From contig JAUICG010000037.1 of NCBI GenBank assembly GCA_030427485.1, forward strand, positions 1-44,137: 44,137 nucleotides of DNA. The letters run 5' to 3'. The translations under genes were made by a program, and so were the position numbers. The notes beneath the pieces were generated by a model. That model was not told the origin of the DNA. It did no database searches and saw only the letters and a list, made by a program, of their open reading frames with translations. Each line of letters begins with the position of its first letter. Positions within the stretch are counted from its first letter, which is position 1. This DNA is from Gammaproteobacteria bacterium. GTDB taxonomy: Bacteria; Pseudomonadota; Gammaproteobacteria; Pseudomonadales; Halieaceae. This document shows, piece after piece, positions 1-8,187 of this stretch.

Positions 1-9
1 CCCGGAGTT

Positions 10-603
10 CTACCGTGGTCGTCTTCGCAGGGCGACGAGCAGCAAGCCCGAAAGCGCCAGCAGCAGGCTGCCCGGTGCCGGGACCGGCGCGCCTGCCGGT
101 GAAAACCTCGCGAGCGTCAGAAAGCCGGTGGCGGACGTATCGGCGTCACCGCCAATACCGGCGCCGTAGGGCGGCGGTGCGATGAACGTGCCGTTCTCGT
201 TCACGACAACGACATTATCCGCGCCCCAGGTGTCGGGTGTATCCAGTTTGTCCGGGGTGACAATGATACAGATGTTGGGCCCGACATAACCCGGGATGCC
301 GGGGTTGTCTTCGCAGCCGCGTATGGCTTCGTTGTCGTTCAGGCCCATAGCAGCCAGCGCGGTGTACAGCGCGGCGGACACGCTGCCCGCCAGATCGTAC
401 CATCCGGGAGCGAGCACCTGCGCGGCGGGAAATATGTCGGAGACGACGCCGTCGAGAAACTCGATATCATAGGCCACGCCGTTCACGTCCAGGCCGGACA
501 GCGTACTCCCATCGTTGGACAGTATGGGTGTTGCAAACGTCAGCGGGGTGACGCTCAGCAGAGCGAGTAACAGTGCCAGCTTGCGGATCAATCCAGTAAT
601 CAT
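10..603 (-). CDS. PEP-CTERM-like secreted/sorted protein
   Basis: Protein of 197 aa with an N-terminal signal peptide (hydrophobic residues about 8-25, ending around TFA) and a C-terminal tail VPAPGSLLLALSGLLL followed by VALRRRPR (residues 174-197). This tripartite tail (short proline motif, transmembrane helix, arginine cluster) is the layout of PEP-CTERM sorting signals, which in other bacteria are processed by an EpsH/XrtA-type exosortase and usually accompany exopolysaccharide export. Here the motif is PAP rather than PEP. The central part is acidic and has two or three cysteines, but I recognise no domain in it. No exosortase is present in this window, so processing would depend on a gene elsewhere. 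The call of sorted surface protein is an inference from the tail; the function is unknown. Confidence 0.7.
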   Translation of the reverse strand: MITGLIRKLALLLALLSVTPLTFATPILSNDGSTLSGLDVNGVAYDIEFLDGVVSDIFPAAQVLAPGWYDLAGSVSAALYTALAAMGLNDNEAIRGCEDNPGIPGYVGPNICIIVTPDKLDTPDTWGADNVVVVNENGTFIAPPPYGAGIGGDADTSATGFLTLARFSPAGAPVPAPGSLLLALSGLLLVALRRRPR

Positions 604-744
604 GGGCTACATCCTTTTACGTTGTTATCCGTGCGGATTTCGTGACCGGGCTACCGTTTCCAGCCCTGTTGTCACGCCTCTCTGCCCCTGTGTACTACGT
701 AGCGATCGGGCTGTCCACCCCAAGCCACGTATGTGCGGACCGGT

Positions 745-1176
745 TTACAAATCGGGGAGCGAAGACACCTGCAGTGCCGCCAGCACCCACAAGAAGATGA
801 GCACGAGTTCGCTCAACGCGAAAAATGCCAGCCGGTGCATCACCTTGTTGTACGTGAGATGGACCAGGCTGTGGCCGACCCGCAGGCCGACATAGGTCCA
901 TGCGACGGACACGGCAAGCGACGTGGCGCCGCCGGTGACGTAGGTCACCAGGCAAGCCACATAGAACAACAGCGGCAGTTCCAGCAGGTTCATGTAGTTG
1001 CGGTTGGGAAGACTCACATACGCCGGGACCGCAGGCGATTCCCCGAGCTTGAAATCGTCGGCGACCACCTCGCGTCGCCGCACGGCGCCAAACCGGGCGA
1101 TGGGTATCAACAGCAGTACCATGCTGGTCCACAGGGCCAGCGCGAACACGGGGTAGAGGATGGCTGGATTGTTCAT
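745..1176 (-). CDS. MAPEG family membrane protein
   Basis: Product of 143 aa with four hydrophobic segments (about residues 5-27, 56-80, 83-105 and 113-137). The pattern is that of the MAPEG superfamily (membrane-associated proteins in eicosanoid and glutathione metabolism), including NRNYMNLLELPLLFYV and the later VGLRVGHSLVHLTYNKV stretch, where family members place glutathione-interacting residues. Bacterial members are mostly uncharacterised, possibly glutathione transferases or peroxidases. I chose the start at 1176 because AGGAG lies about 7 nt upstream; an ATG 60 nt further up would place that ribosome site inside the gene and run into the end of the preceding gene. It follows the beta-helix lipoprotein gene with a 16-nt gap, so the two may be co-transcribed. 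Confidence 0.85.
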   Translation of the reverse strand: MNNPAILYPVFALALWTSMVLLLIPIARFGAVRRREVVADDFKLGESPAVPAYVSLPNRNYMNLLELPLLFYVACLVTYVTGGATSLAVSVAWTYVGLRVGHSLVHLTYNKVMHRLAFFALSELVLIFLWVLAALQVSSLPDL

Positions 1177-1192
1177 GGGCGAACTCCTGTTG

Positions 1193-3379
1193 TCATGGAG
1201 GGCTTCTTTCAAACTGTGACAGCGCCCCGGCGCCATTCAGCAGGGCCTCGGGAATCTCGCGCTTGTCACTGATGATGTGATTGTCCCGGTACGTCAGGTT
1301 CACCGGGTACGATATGCCGTTCTCGGTGAAGGGGCAGACACTGAAGAAAGTCAGGTCCGCCAGGTAGTTCTCCTCGTATGCGATGTCGCCATATGTACGG
1401 CATCCCCCGGTTTCATTGCCGTAGGGAAAAATATTCAGCAGCGCGTAGATCGGGTAGGGAAGCGGGTCATCGGCTTTCGGGGCGGGGCCGAAGTCCATCG
1501 ACCCGGTGGGGTTGTCGTAGGAGGCGTTGTTCCGGAGCACCACGTAGCGGCTGCCGCCGTCGGTGTAGAAGGTATTGCCTCCCGCGGCGGTGCGTTTACT
1601 GTGTGCCACGTTGCCCTCGATCAACAGGGCATCGTCCATGGAGCTGCCCTGCTGCCCGGTCGTATAGATCGCGCCGCCGTCCCATACCTGGCCGAGAAAA
1701 TCCTCGATGCGGTTGTTCAGGATGCGGTTGCCACTGTTCTGGGTAGGCGCGCTATACGTGCCCCATTCGCCGCGTACAGCGCCCGGCAGCCCCGGGTACA
1801 TGCCGGGGTCGAGCAGGCCCCAGCCCCAACCCACCGCGATGCCGGACCACGGCACATTGGCAATCGTATTGTGGCTGATCAGAGTGCGCCGGGTGAAGCC
1901 GACATAGATGCCGGCGGCGTCGACGAACTCCCGGCCTACGCCGTCGATGACGTTGTCCTCGATGGTGTTGTCCTGCGTGAACTGCGATTCCGCCTGCGGA
2001 TGCGCGTCGAGCGGGCCGACCCCGCCGAGCTGGATGGCCGCAGAGGAAATGTCGGTGAAGAGATTGCCCCGAACCACATTGTGCTGGCTGCCGCTATCGA
2101 AATCGAGGCCCACTGCGCCCAGGTGCTGGAAGCGGTTGTCCCGGAAGGTGATGTGTTGCGCATACCGCAGTTGGACATTGCCGGGCGTGCGGGTGACATT
2201 CTGCACGTGGCCGATGATATTCGGCGCATGCCCGGGCCCGACGAGGTGAAAGCCGCTCTGGTCGCTGACATAGCCGTTGTCGCTGCCGGGGCCCAGCCAG
2301 GTCGCATAGGCGAAGGTGAGACCCTCAAAGGTCAGGTGCGCCAGCGGCTCGTCCTCGTCGCCCGTGCCTGCGACCAGGGTTTCGAGAACGGGCAGTTGCG
2401 CGTCGGCGAGCGCCATATCCTCGCCCGGCCGCGGCATGTAGTACACGAAACCCTCGCGACCATCGAGGTACCACTCGCCCGGCTCATCGAGGAACTGGTA
2501 GGCATTCTCGAAGCGGGTGACCTGCCAGAAGCTCCAGAAACCGGGTTGCTTCGATTCACTTTCCAGGAACGAGTTGGCGTTGCTCCACGCCGGTTCCCGC
2601 AGTGTGATAAGCCCGGTCTGCCCACCGGCGGGGAGCAGGGGGTAGGGCAGAAACACCGGCGGTGTGGTGTGCGAGGGATACGGCACAACCCCCTGCAGCG
2701 GTACCGTCATCATTTTCCACTGCGTAACCAGCACCGCTTCGATGTCTTTGATGTTGGTCCAGGTCGTCGGGTCGCGCCAGGCCGGGTCATTCAGTTCCGT
2801 GGGAATAAACTCTATCCCCTCGGGCTGCGGTATGCCGTTGTCAAAGTAAAAGGCGGGGCGAAAGCCGGAGGGGTAGGGCGAGGTTTGCGCGCGCGTGGCC
2901 CGGCGGCCATTCACATAAAACTGCCGCGCGTGTTGCGCGTCCACCGGCGCCCGGTAGACGTCCAGGGACGGGTCGTGCAGCGCCCAGCCGGTAACTTTCA
3001 CCGCGCCGGAAACTACCACCTGCTCGCCCGGCGCGGCGCGATACACCACCGGGCGGTCGGCACATCCACTGTCGCGCGCGTCGAGCGCCAGTGTTTCCTG
3101 TAGCGGGTAAACGCCTCCCTGGATAGTGATCTGAACGCCCAGGCAGCGCTGTTGCTGAGAAAGCGCACGCACCGCGTCCCGCGCCCGGCCCAGCGTGAGA
3201 AACGGCGCCGCGGCGCTGCCTGAAGCGCTGTCATCGCCACTGGCCGAGACCCAGAACCGGGCACCCGTGTTGCCGGAGTTATCGGAGTCGCTGCAACCGG
3301 CCGGCACGATACAGGCAAGGGCCACTGCGAAGAGCGAAGAAAGGGAAAGACGGCCCCGGGTGTTCAGCGATATCAACAT
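1193..3379 (-). CDS. Right-handed parallel beta-helix lipoprotein
   Basis: Protein of 728 aa. The N-terminus is a lipoprotein signal peptide ending in VPAGC, with Cys29 as the probable lipidated residue, followed by an acidic Ser/Asp/Asn linker. Next comes the entry WVSASGDDSASGSAAAPF typical of DUF1565/pectate-lyase-like beta-helix proteins, then a long middle region with many short N- and V-rich repeats (for example HNVVRGNLF and ISHNTIANV) that form the coils of a right-handed beta helix. Such proteins are often polysaccharide lyases, hydrolases or adhesins. I cannot assign a substrate or catalytic residues. The lipobox implies attachment to the outer or inner membrane, facing the periplasm or exterior. 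The MAPEG gene follows 16 nt downstream. No strong ribosome site is visible before the start. Confidence 0.8.
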   Translation of the reverse strand: MLISLNTRGRLSLSSLFAVALACIVPAGCSDSDNSGNTGARFWVSASGDDSASGSAAAPFLTLGRARDAVRALSQQQRCLGVQITIQGGVYPLQETLALDARDSGCADRPVVYRAAPGEQVVVSGAVKVTGWALHDPSLDVYRAPVDAQHARQFYVNGRRATRAQTSPYPSGFRPAFYFDNGIPQPEGIEFIPTELNDPAWRDPTTWTNIKDIEAVLVTQWKMMTVPLQGVVPYPSHTTPPVFLPYPLLPAGGQTGLITLREPAWSNANSFLESESKQPGFWSFWQVTRFENAYQFLDEPGEWYLDGREGFVYYMPRPGEDMALADAQLPVLETLVAGTGDEDEPLAHLTFEGLTFAYATWLGPGSDNGYVSDQSGFHLVGPGHAPNIIGHVQNVTRTPGNVQLRYAQHITFRDNRFQHLGAVGLDFDSGSQHNVVRGNLFTDISSAAIQLGGVGPLDAHPQAESQFTQDNTIEDNVIDGVGREFVDAAGIYVGFTRRTLISHNTIANVPWSGIAVGWGWGLLDPGMYPGLPGAVRGEWGTYSAPTQNSGNRILNNRIEDFLGQVWDGGAIYTTGQQGSSMDDALLIEGNVAHSKRTAAGGNTFYTDGGSRYVVLRNNASYDNPTGSMDFGPAPKADDPLPYPIYALLNIFPYGNETGGCRTYGDIAYEENYLADLTFFSVCPFTENGISYPVNLTYRDNHIISDKREIPEALLNGAGALSQFERSPP

Positions 3380-3460
3380 GGCTTGGATTCTTGGTATGGG
3401 TGAAAACGTGGGCCGGCAGTGTACCCGATTCGCGCGGCAGTTCGATACGCAGGCCCGACC

Positions 3461-4243
3461 TCAGCGTCCCTTGAAGGTGGCGGCGCGACGCTCCACGAAT
3501 GACTGCACGCCTTCTTGCACATCCTCGGTGGCAAACAGCGCCTTCTGGGTGGGCTCAAGGGCTGCCACTGCCGCGTCGAAGCCTTCCTGCACGAAGCGAC
3601 GCGAAGACGCCTTGGTGGCCTGTACAGCCAGCGGCGCGCCGGTGGCGATGACCTCGGCCAGTTCGATTGCGCGTTCAAGCTGGCGGCCGAGCGGGACAAT
3701 CTCCTGGACGATGCCGATGCGCCTGGCTTCCTCGGCATCGAATTCGTCCGAGGTGAGCAGGTGATACATCGCGTTGCCCCAGCCACCGCGCTCGACGAAG
3801 CGGATAGTGGCGCCGCCCGTCGCGTGAATGCCGCGTTGGGGTTCCAGCTGGGAGAAACGGCAGTTGTCCGCCGCGATCACGATATCGCCTGCGAGCGCGA
3901 GTTCGATCCCGATGGTGAACGTGATGCCATGCACCGCGGTGACGATGGGCTTGCGGCAGGCGCGCCCCAGGCCGACAACGTCGATGCGGCTGCCGTCGCC
4001 GCTCACACCCTGCTCCATTGTCCCTGTCCACTTGGGCAGGTCGAGCCCGGCGGTGAAGTGATCGCCGTGGCCGAACAGCACGCCCACCCAGAGGTCGTCG
4101 TCCTCGTCGAGACGGGTGTAGGCGTCGACCAGTTGCCGCGCCATCGTGGGGGTGTAGCCGTTGTACTTTTCGGGGCGATTCAGGCCCATCACGAGGATGT
4201 GCCCGCGGACCTCGGTGGTGATTGAACCTTCTGCATTATTCAT
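3461..4243 (-). CDS. Enoyl-CoA hydratase/isomerase (crotonase) family
   Basis: Protein of 260 aa, the usual crotonase length. The N-terminus has the beta-strand/oxyanion segment (LVMGLNRPEKYNG, then HGDHFTAGLDL), and the core contains VHGITFTIGIELALAGDIVIA and FSQLEPQRGIHATGGAT. The first catalytic-type glutamate (in LEPQ, aligned with Glu144 of rat enoyl-CoA hydratase) is present, but the second (Glu164 position) appears to be replaced around GWGNAMYHLL. The glycine-rich GGG of typical hydratases reads TIG. It may therefore be an isomerase, thioesterase or other crotonase rather than a standard hydratase. The exact reaction is unknown. It is encoded alone, with about 80 nt to the gene behind it, and is not clearly in the TetR-linked group further along. 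Confidence 0.85.
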   Translation of the reverse strand: MNNAEGSITTEVRGHILVMGLNRPEKYNGYTPTMARQLVDAYTRLDEDDDLWVGVLFGHGDHFTAGLDLPKWTGTMEQGVSGDGSRIDVVGLGRACRKPIVTAVHGITFTIGIELALAGDIVIAADNCRFSQLEPQRGIHATGGATIRFVERGGWGNAMYHLLTSDEFDAEEARRIGIVQEIVPLGRQLERAIELAEVIATGAPLAVQATKASSRRFVQEGFDAAVAALEPTQKALFATEDVQEGVQSFVERRAATFKGR

Positions 4244-4372
4244 TGCGTTCTGTCCCCGGTAGGAAGGTGTAATGACTGGACCAGTGTACTCAAAACCTGC
4301 CGGTGATGGGTAGACTGGCGGAATGCCTATCGAAACGCCATTGCGGTGGTGGTCCTCTCCACTGGGGGATTT

Positions 4373-5089
4373 TCAGGTCGCTTTTTTCCTGCGTACATCC
4401 CTGACCAGGTAGGAATTTCCCGTGCCGCGCTTCAGCTCAAACAGGTCGATCGCCTTGATAAGGCTGCTGAGATTCTTGTACCCGTAGTTCCTGGTGTCAA
4501 AAGACGTCTTGTTGGAGATATGCGAGCCGACCGGCCCCAGCTCCGCCCAGCCATCGTCGTCCTCGATGGCTGCAATGGCCTGGCGCAGCAGGTTGATCAG
4601 TCGGGTGTCGGATTTGATGTTTTTGGATTTTGCTGCGTTCGCCCCTTCATTTTTTACCTCCTGGTCCAGGAACAGGAACTTGGAACACGCGTTCACGAAG
4701 GGGGCGGGCGTTTTCCGTTCGCCGAAACCGAGCACGACCTTGCCTTCCGCCAGGGCGCGGGTGACCATCGGTGTGAAGTCGCAGTCGGAGGAGACAAAGC
4801 ACATCACGTCGATCTCCCTGGTGTACATCACGTCCATCGCATCGATGACCAGCGCGATATCCGACGCGTTCTTGCCTTTGGCGAGATCGTATTGCTGGAC
4901 CGGTTGAATGGCGTATTCATGCAGGAGATCCTCCCAGGCTTTCAGCGAGGATTTTTTCCAGTTGCCGTATGCCTTTCTTATCGTGACGACACCGTATTTG
5001 GCAACCTCGCTGAGCACGTCCTCGAACTTGTTGGCGGGTGCGTTGTCCGCATCGATGAACAGTGCGATTTTCTGTTTTGAGTCGTCCAT
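4373..5089 (-). CDS. NYN-domain putative ribonuclease with C-terminal OST-HTH/LOTUS domain
   Basis: Protein of 238 aa. Residues about 8-145 form a NYN (PIN-like) nuclease domain with the three acidic clusters expected for metal binding: ALFIDADNAPAN, DIALVIDAMDVMY and VSSDCDFTPMV. A lysine-rich linker follows, then a C-terminal region (about 165-232) resembling the OST-HTH/LOTUS fold, including LINLLRQAIAAIEDDDGWAEL, GSHISNK and the NYGYKNLSSLIKAI signature. In the NYN-LOTUS family (LabA/YaiL-like) the NYN part is thought to cleave RNA and the LOTUS part to bind RNA. Target and physiological role are unknown. The gene stands alone between a crotonase gene and an acyltransferase gene on the same strand, and is somewhat more AT-rich than the catabolic genes. 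Confidence 0.85.
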   Translation of the reverse strand: MDDSKQKIALFIDADNAPANKFEDVLSEVAKYGVVTIRKAYGNWKKSSLKAWEDLLHEYAIQPVQQYDLAKGKNASDIALVIDAMDVMYTREIDVMCFVSSDCDFTPMVTRALAEGKVVLGFGERKTPAPFVNACSKFLFLDQEVKNEGANAAKSKNIKSDTRLINLLRQAIAAIEDDDGWAELGPVGSHISNKTSFDTRNYGYKNLSSLIKAIDLFELKRGTGNSYLVRDVRRKKAT

Positions 5090-5165
5090 TTACGCGCGGA
5101 TCCTTTTGACTTCTTTCTGCTCAACCTACCTGAATAGCAGCCTGCATCGCTCATCACTAACCGGT

Positions 5166-6263
5166 TTAGCGGTCAGTCGCGTCGGCGCCGGACCCATTCC
5201 CGGGGTCCTTCGGTTTACCCGCAGATGTATTGGCCAGCACATAGTGACTACTGTGCAGCAAAAAGCGTTTCTCGACAATATGCCACAGGGCAATGGCTGC
5301 TATCAGGGTGGCCAAAACGCCCGTTGCGAGGAACAGCCACGGGCTGTCCGCCAGCCAGCCGACGTGCAGGAGGCTCTGCAAAATCGGGAAATGCAGTATG
5401 TACACGCCGTAGGAAAAATCCCCGTACTTGCCGAAGTTTCCGAGGTACAGGAACAGCGCGAAAAAGATCACGACCGTCGCGAGCGCGAACGGTTCGAGAA
5501 ATGGCACGGGCCAGTAAGCATCGGTGATCAGCACCAGGCTGGCCCCCAGCACAAAGAGACCTGCCCAACGTTGAAAGAATGCCAGGTGATAGTAAAAAAA
5601 TGCGCCCGCCAGGAAATAGGACAGCTGTCCCGGTAACTGGCGACCGAGTTCCGGGTAAATGCCTGCGCCTGTTTGCTCCGCCAGCCACGTAAACAGGAAC
5701 GCATATACCGTGGACCCAATATAGGCAGCGGCGATAATCGGCAGGTTGCCATAGCGTCGAAAAAGAAACACGAATACGGGGACGCTGAGGTAAAACATCA
5801 CCTCGATCTTCAGCGTCCACAGCGCGCCGTTCACAGCGTGTATCCGGTTGGCTTCGAACACGCCCGGGAGTGTGGGCTGCAGAAAATTCAGAAAGGAAAG
5901 GTTTGCCAGCACATACCTGACCCATTCAAAAGAAAAATAGTCAGCGGCTTCCCTGGTGCCTATGCCGAACAAGCCGACAGCACACAACATGACCACAGCA
6001 AAGTAGGCCGGGTAAATCCGGCGAATCCGCTTCCGGGTGTAAGAGGCAATAGACGATGAGCGCTCGTAGCTCATGAAGATCAGGAAGCCGCTCACCACAA
6101 AAAACGCTTTCACCGCCACATCCGATGAGAGAACGCGCCCGATCCATGCGAGCGGCTGGTAGCCCGATAACTCGTACGCATGGACCAGGCAGACAGTTCC
6201 GGCGAACAACAGGCGCAGCAGATCGAAGTTGTTGTTGGTTAATCGTGAGTTGTCTGGGAGCAA
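5166..6263 (-). CDS. Acyltransferase 3 family membrane protein
   Basis: Integral membrane protein of 365 aa with about ten hydrophobic helices. The N-terminal NFDLLRLLFAGTVCLVHAYEL is the hallmark of the acyltransferase-3 (OafA/NodX/YrhL) family, with the conserved histidine (His28) of the active-site region, followed by VKAFFVVSGFLIFMSYERS (the family pattern FFVLSGFL). These enzymes O-acetylate or O-succinylate surface polysaccharides, LPS or lipids at the inner membrane. No partner gene adjoins it, although the surface-glycan genes lie 25 kb away. The C-terminus ends in a polar tail. The donor and acceptor cannot be read from sequence. Confidence 0.88.
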   Translation of the reverse strand: MLPDNSRLTNNNFDLLRLLFAGTVCLVHAYELSGYQPLAWIGRVLSSDVAVKAFFVVSGFLIFMSYERSSSIASYTRKRIRRIYPAYFAVVMLCAVGLFGIGTREAADYFSFEWVRYVLANLSFLNFLQPTLPGVFEANRIHAVNGALWTLKIEVMFYLSVPVFVFLFRRYGNLPIIAAAYIGSTVYAFLFTWLAEQTGAGIYPELGRQLPGQLSYFLAGAFFYYHLAFFQRWAGLFVLGASLVLITDAYWPVPFLEPFALATVVIFFALFLYLGNFGKYGDFSYGVYILHFPILQSLLHVGWLADSPWLFLATGVLATLIAAIALWHIVEKRFLLHSSHYVLANTSAGKPKDPGNGSGADATDR

Positions 6264-6657
6264 GGTGGGTCCTTTCCAGTCAAAAGCACAAGCAGCTATA
6301 CGGCTGAGCGGACAACTGCTTCTTCTGTGATTCCTCTTTAATTCGAATTCGCGACAAGGCGCGGTCAGAAAGTATGACGCAAGATAGTAAGTCTCGCAGT
6401 ACTTTGTTGTTCATTGCCGTGTCCTTCAGGTTACCTGACACTCCCTCTGTCGCCCGAGACATCGGCCCGCTACCGTGCACCGGATATTCATTCGAGTATC
6501 TCGACCTGTTGATCGGCCATAGTAAGGACTTTACGACTTAAGCAGAAGGCATCGCCCATACAGCTAAACATATCCGCCGTCCGAGTGCCTTGACTATTTA
6601 TGTGTATAAAAGGCAAAATCTATACACATTTTGTGATTTACGATAGGGTGTCCAGAG
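6264..6657. other. Intergenic region, acyltransferase 3 to vapB
   Basis: This 394-base stretch is clearly AT-richer than the surrounding DNA. Apart from the vapBC promoter and palindrome near its right end I see nothing functional. A 66-codon minus-strand reading frame at 6280-6480 has no ribosome site and no recognisable domain, and I do not accept it as a gene. Confidence 0.6.
6590..6629 (+). promoter_or_regulatory. vapBC promoter and palindromic operator
   Basis: A -35 like TTGACT (6590-6595) is followed after 18 bp by CAAAAT (6614-6619) as a possible -10. Spanning this is a perfect inverted repeat: ATGTGTATA (6600-6608), a 12-bp spacer, and TATACACAT (6621-6629). The palindrome overlaps the promoter 29 bp before the antitoxin start, which is where VapB-VapC complexes usually bind to repress their own operon. 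Binding by this VapB is inferred from position and symmetry. Confidence 0.65.
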
Positions 6658-6852
6658 ATGCGAACCAATATTGAAATTGATGACAAACTGATGAGCGATG
6701 TTTTGAAGGCCACTGGCCTTAAAACCAAGAAAGATGCCGTTGAACTTGGTCTCAAGACGCTGATCACATTGCATAGACAGGACAATATCAAGAAGTTCCG
6801 CGGTAAGTTGCGTTGGACCGGAGACCTGGATGATATGCGAACCAACCCATGA
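6658..6852 (+). CDS. vapB: Type II antitoxin, VapB family
   Basis: Small protein of 64 aa. The N-terminal half (MRTNIEIDDKLMSDVLKA, then TKKDAVELGLKTLI) is a ribbon-helix-helix DNA-binding domain of the VapB type. The C-terminal tail (DNIKKFRGKLRWTGDLDDM) is the extended segment expected to wrap the toxin and block its active site. The gene overlaps vapC by four bases (ATGA, 6849-6852), typical of translational coupling. A perfect 9-bp inverted repeat upstream is the likely autoregulatory operator. Family assignment is clear from length, domain and partner. Confidence 0.92.
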   Translation: MRTNIEIDDKLMSDVLKATGLKTKKDAVELGLKTLITLHRQDNIKKFRGKLRWTGDLDDMRTNP

Positions 6853-7238
6853 TTGTAGTCGACTCCAGCGTATGGATTGACTATTTCTCCGGAGCAGATA
6901 CGCCCCAATCCGAGACGCTTGAAAGTACGCTTGGCCGTAAGCCTGTGGCCATAGGCGATTTGATTCTGACAGAAGTATTGCAGGGCTTCAGACATGACAA
7001 AGACTACAGGATTGCCCGAAAGCTTTTCGAGGACATCGCCGTTTTCGAGATGCTCGGTATCCAAATGGCGATAAAGAGCGCCGAAAATTTCAGAGCGCTT
7101 AGAAAGAAAGATATCACTGTGCGTAAAACAGCGGACGTGATTATTGCGACATTTTGCATCGAACAGAAACTGCCGCTTCTCTTCTCAGATAAAGATTTTA
7201 GTCCATTTGTAAAACATCTCGGTTTGGTCAAAGCCTGA
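6849..7238 (+). CDS. vapC: Type II toxin, VapC family PIN ribonuclease
   Basis: PIN-domain protein of 129 aa beginning MIVVDSSVWIDYFSG. The acidic residues that coordinate metal in PIN nucleases are all visible: Asp5, Glu42 (in LILTEVLQGF), Asp96 (in KTADVIIATFC) and Asp114/Asp116 (in LFSDKDF). Nothing suggests truncation, so the toxin should be active when freed from VapB. VapC toxins cut specific tRNAs or rRNA and slow growth; the target of this one is unknown. It is translationally coupled to vapB. Codon and base use are more AT-rich than in the neighbours, consistent with horizontal acquisition. Confidence 0.93.
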   Translation: MIVVDSSVWIDYFSGADTPQSETLESTLGRKPVAIGDLILTEVLQGFRHDKDYRIARKLFEDIAVFEMLGIQMAIKSAENFRALRKKDITVRKTADVIIATFCIEQKLPLLFSDKDFSPFVKHLGLVKA

Positions 7239-7356
7239 GATACCCTTAACACTATGTTGAGCGGCGTGAAACGGAGCGCGCCGGTTACGACAAAATCGTG
7301 AACTCATTCTCAATCGGTGAGTGAGATTCGTAAGCTTCACCATCTGGAAAGCATGA

Positions 7357-7391
7357 AGGGCTGTGTATCGAGCGCGTCGCGCCTCAGCCCT
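7357..7391. terminator. Possible hairpin between convergent vapC and tetR
   Basis: AGGGCTG (7357-7363) pairs with CAGCCCT (7385-7391). The 21-nt interior contains GCGCG/CGCGC that can pair further. It lies between two convergent genes, but there is no U-tract, so termination is only a possibility. Confidence 0.3.
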
Positions 7392-7400
7392 GGGCCCGGC

Positions 7401-8093
7401 TCACCTCCCAGCTGAATGCCGCCCGATCGCCGACCCCTCGCCTTCCTCGAAAATCTCTTCGAGCCGGTCAGCCAGGTAACTGAGCAGGCGTTTCACCCGC
7501 GCATCGCGGTTGGTCATCAACTGGCCGGCCGCCATGCCTTCCATCATGAACTTGGTGACGTCCATGGCGAGCAGGAAGCGGTCGCCGCGGTCTTTCCATT
7601 CCTCGAACAGTTCTGTGTTGGATTCGCGCACGTGCTTTTCGAACAGTTGCTGCGAGTTCTCCAGGATGGCGTTCAGTTCGGGGTCGGTGCGGCTGGCGAC
7701 GCAGAGTTCGTGGTACACCACGAACAGGTCGCCGGTGAGGTGTTCCCAGTAGGCGTCGAGGCCGGCGCGGCGGCGCTTCTGGCCCTTCAGGGAGGAGGGG
7801 ATGCTCGCGACGCGCCGGGTGTAGTCTTCCAGCAGCTTGTCGTGGAGGTACTCCACCGCGGCCTGGATGAGTTCGGTCTTGGAGGGGAAGTGGTGCAGCA
7901 TCGCGCCGCGCGAGACGCCGGCGGCGCTGGCGACCTTCGCGGTGGTCACATTGGTGTAGCCCAGCTCGATAAAGCAGTTGATCGCGGCGTCGAGGATGCG
8001 GTCGCGGGTCATCGCGCTTTTCTGCGCCTGCCAGCTTATGTCTTCGCTGTCACCGGCTCTGGCTCTTGCTGCATCTTCCGTTTTGCTGGGCAT
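7401..8093 (-). CDS. TetR/AcrR family transcriptional regulator
   Basis: Protein of 230 aa. Residues about 29-76 form the TetR DNA-binding domain (TRDRILDAAINCFIELGY, then TTAKVASAAGVSRGAMLHHF with the helix-turn-helix and the HFPSK motif). The rest is a helical ligand-binding domain with no family-wide motif, which normally binds a pathway substrate or CoA ester and releases DNA. It is the last gene of a minus-strand series after the aldehyde dehydrogenase, from which it is separated by 94 bp holding a candidate operator (AAACAA-N6-CTGATT at 8122-8139). Similar inverted repeats lie in three other promoters of the catabolic island, so I infer that this protein is the local repressor. Binding is not demonstrated. 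Confidence 0.9.
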   Translation of the reverse strand: MPSKTEDAARARAGDSEDISWQAQKSAMTRDRILDAAINCFIELGYTNVTTAKVASAAGVSRGAMLHHFPSKTELIQAAVEYLHDKLLEDYTRRVASIPSSLKGQKRRRAGLDAYWEHLTGDLFVVYHELCVASRTDPELNAILENSQQLFEKHVRESNTELFEEWKDRGDRFLLAMDVTKFMMEGMAAGQLMTNRDARVKRLLSYLADRLEEIFEEGEGSAIGRHSAGR

Positions 8094-8121
8094 TGGGTCT
8101 CGGGCCTCGAACGCTGCATAA

Positions 8122-8139
8122 AAACAAACACGCCTGATT
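8122..8139 (-). promoter_or_regulatory. Candidate TetR operator upstream of the tetR gene
   Basis: AAACAA (8122-8127), six bases, CTGATT (8134-8139). Read along the gene it is AATCAG-N6-TTGTTT, 29-46 bases before the TetR start. It matches the repeats at 13507, 17117 and 28740 with one arm base off. A second small symmetry, CCTG-N7-CAGG at 8133-8147, overlaps it. Confidence 0.45.
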
Positions 8140-8187
8140 AAAACAGGTCGCGGTCGCCCGCAGTATATACGATCCGGCCCGCCGGCG

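Noticed and set aside
1277..3103. Long plus-strand reading frame opposite the beta-helix gene
   Set aside because: No recognisable domain, no ribosome site, and it is an antisense shadow of a lipoprotein gene with clear signal peptide and repeats.
6280..6480. Minus-strand small open frame in the region before vapB
   Set aside because: No ribosome site, no conserved motif and low-complexity composition; likely chance in AT-rich DNA.
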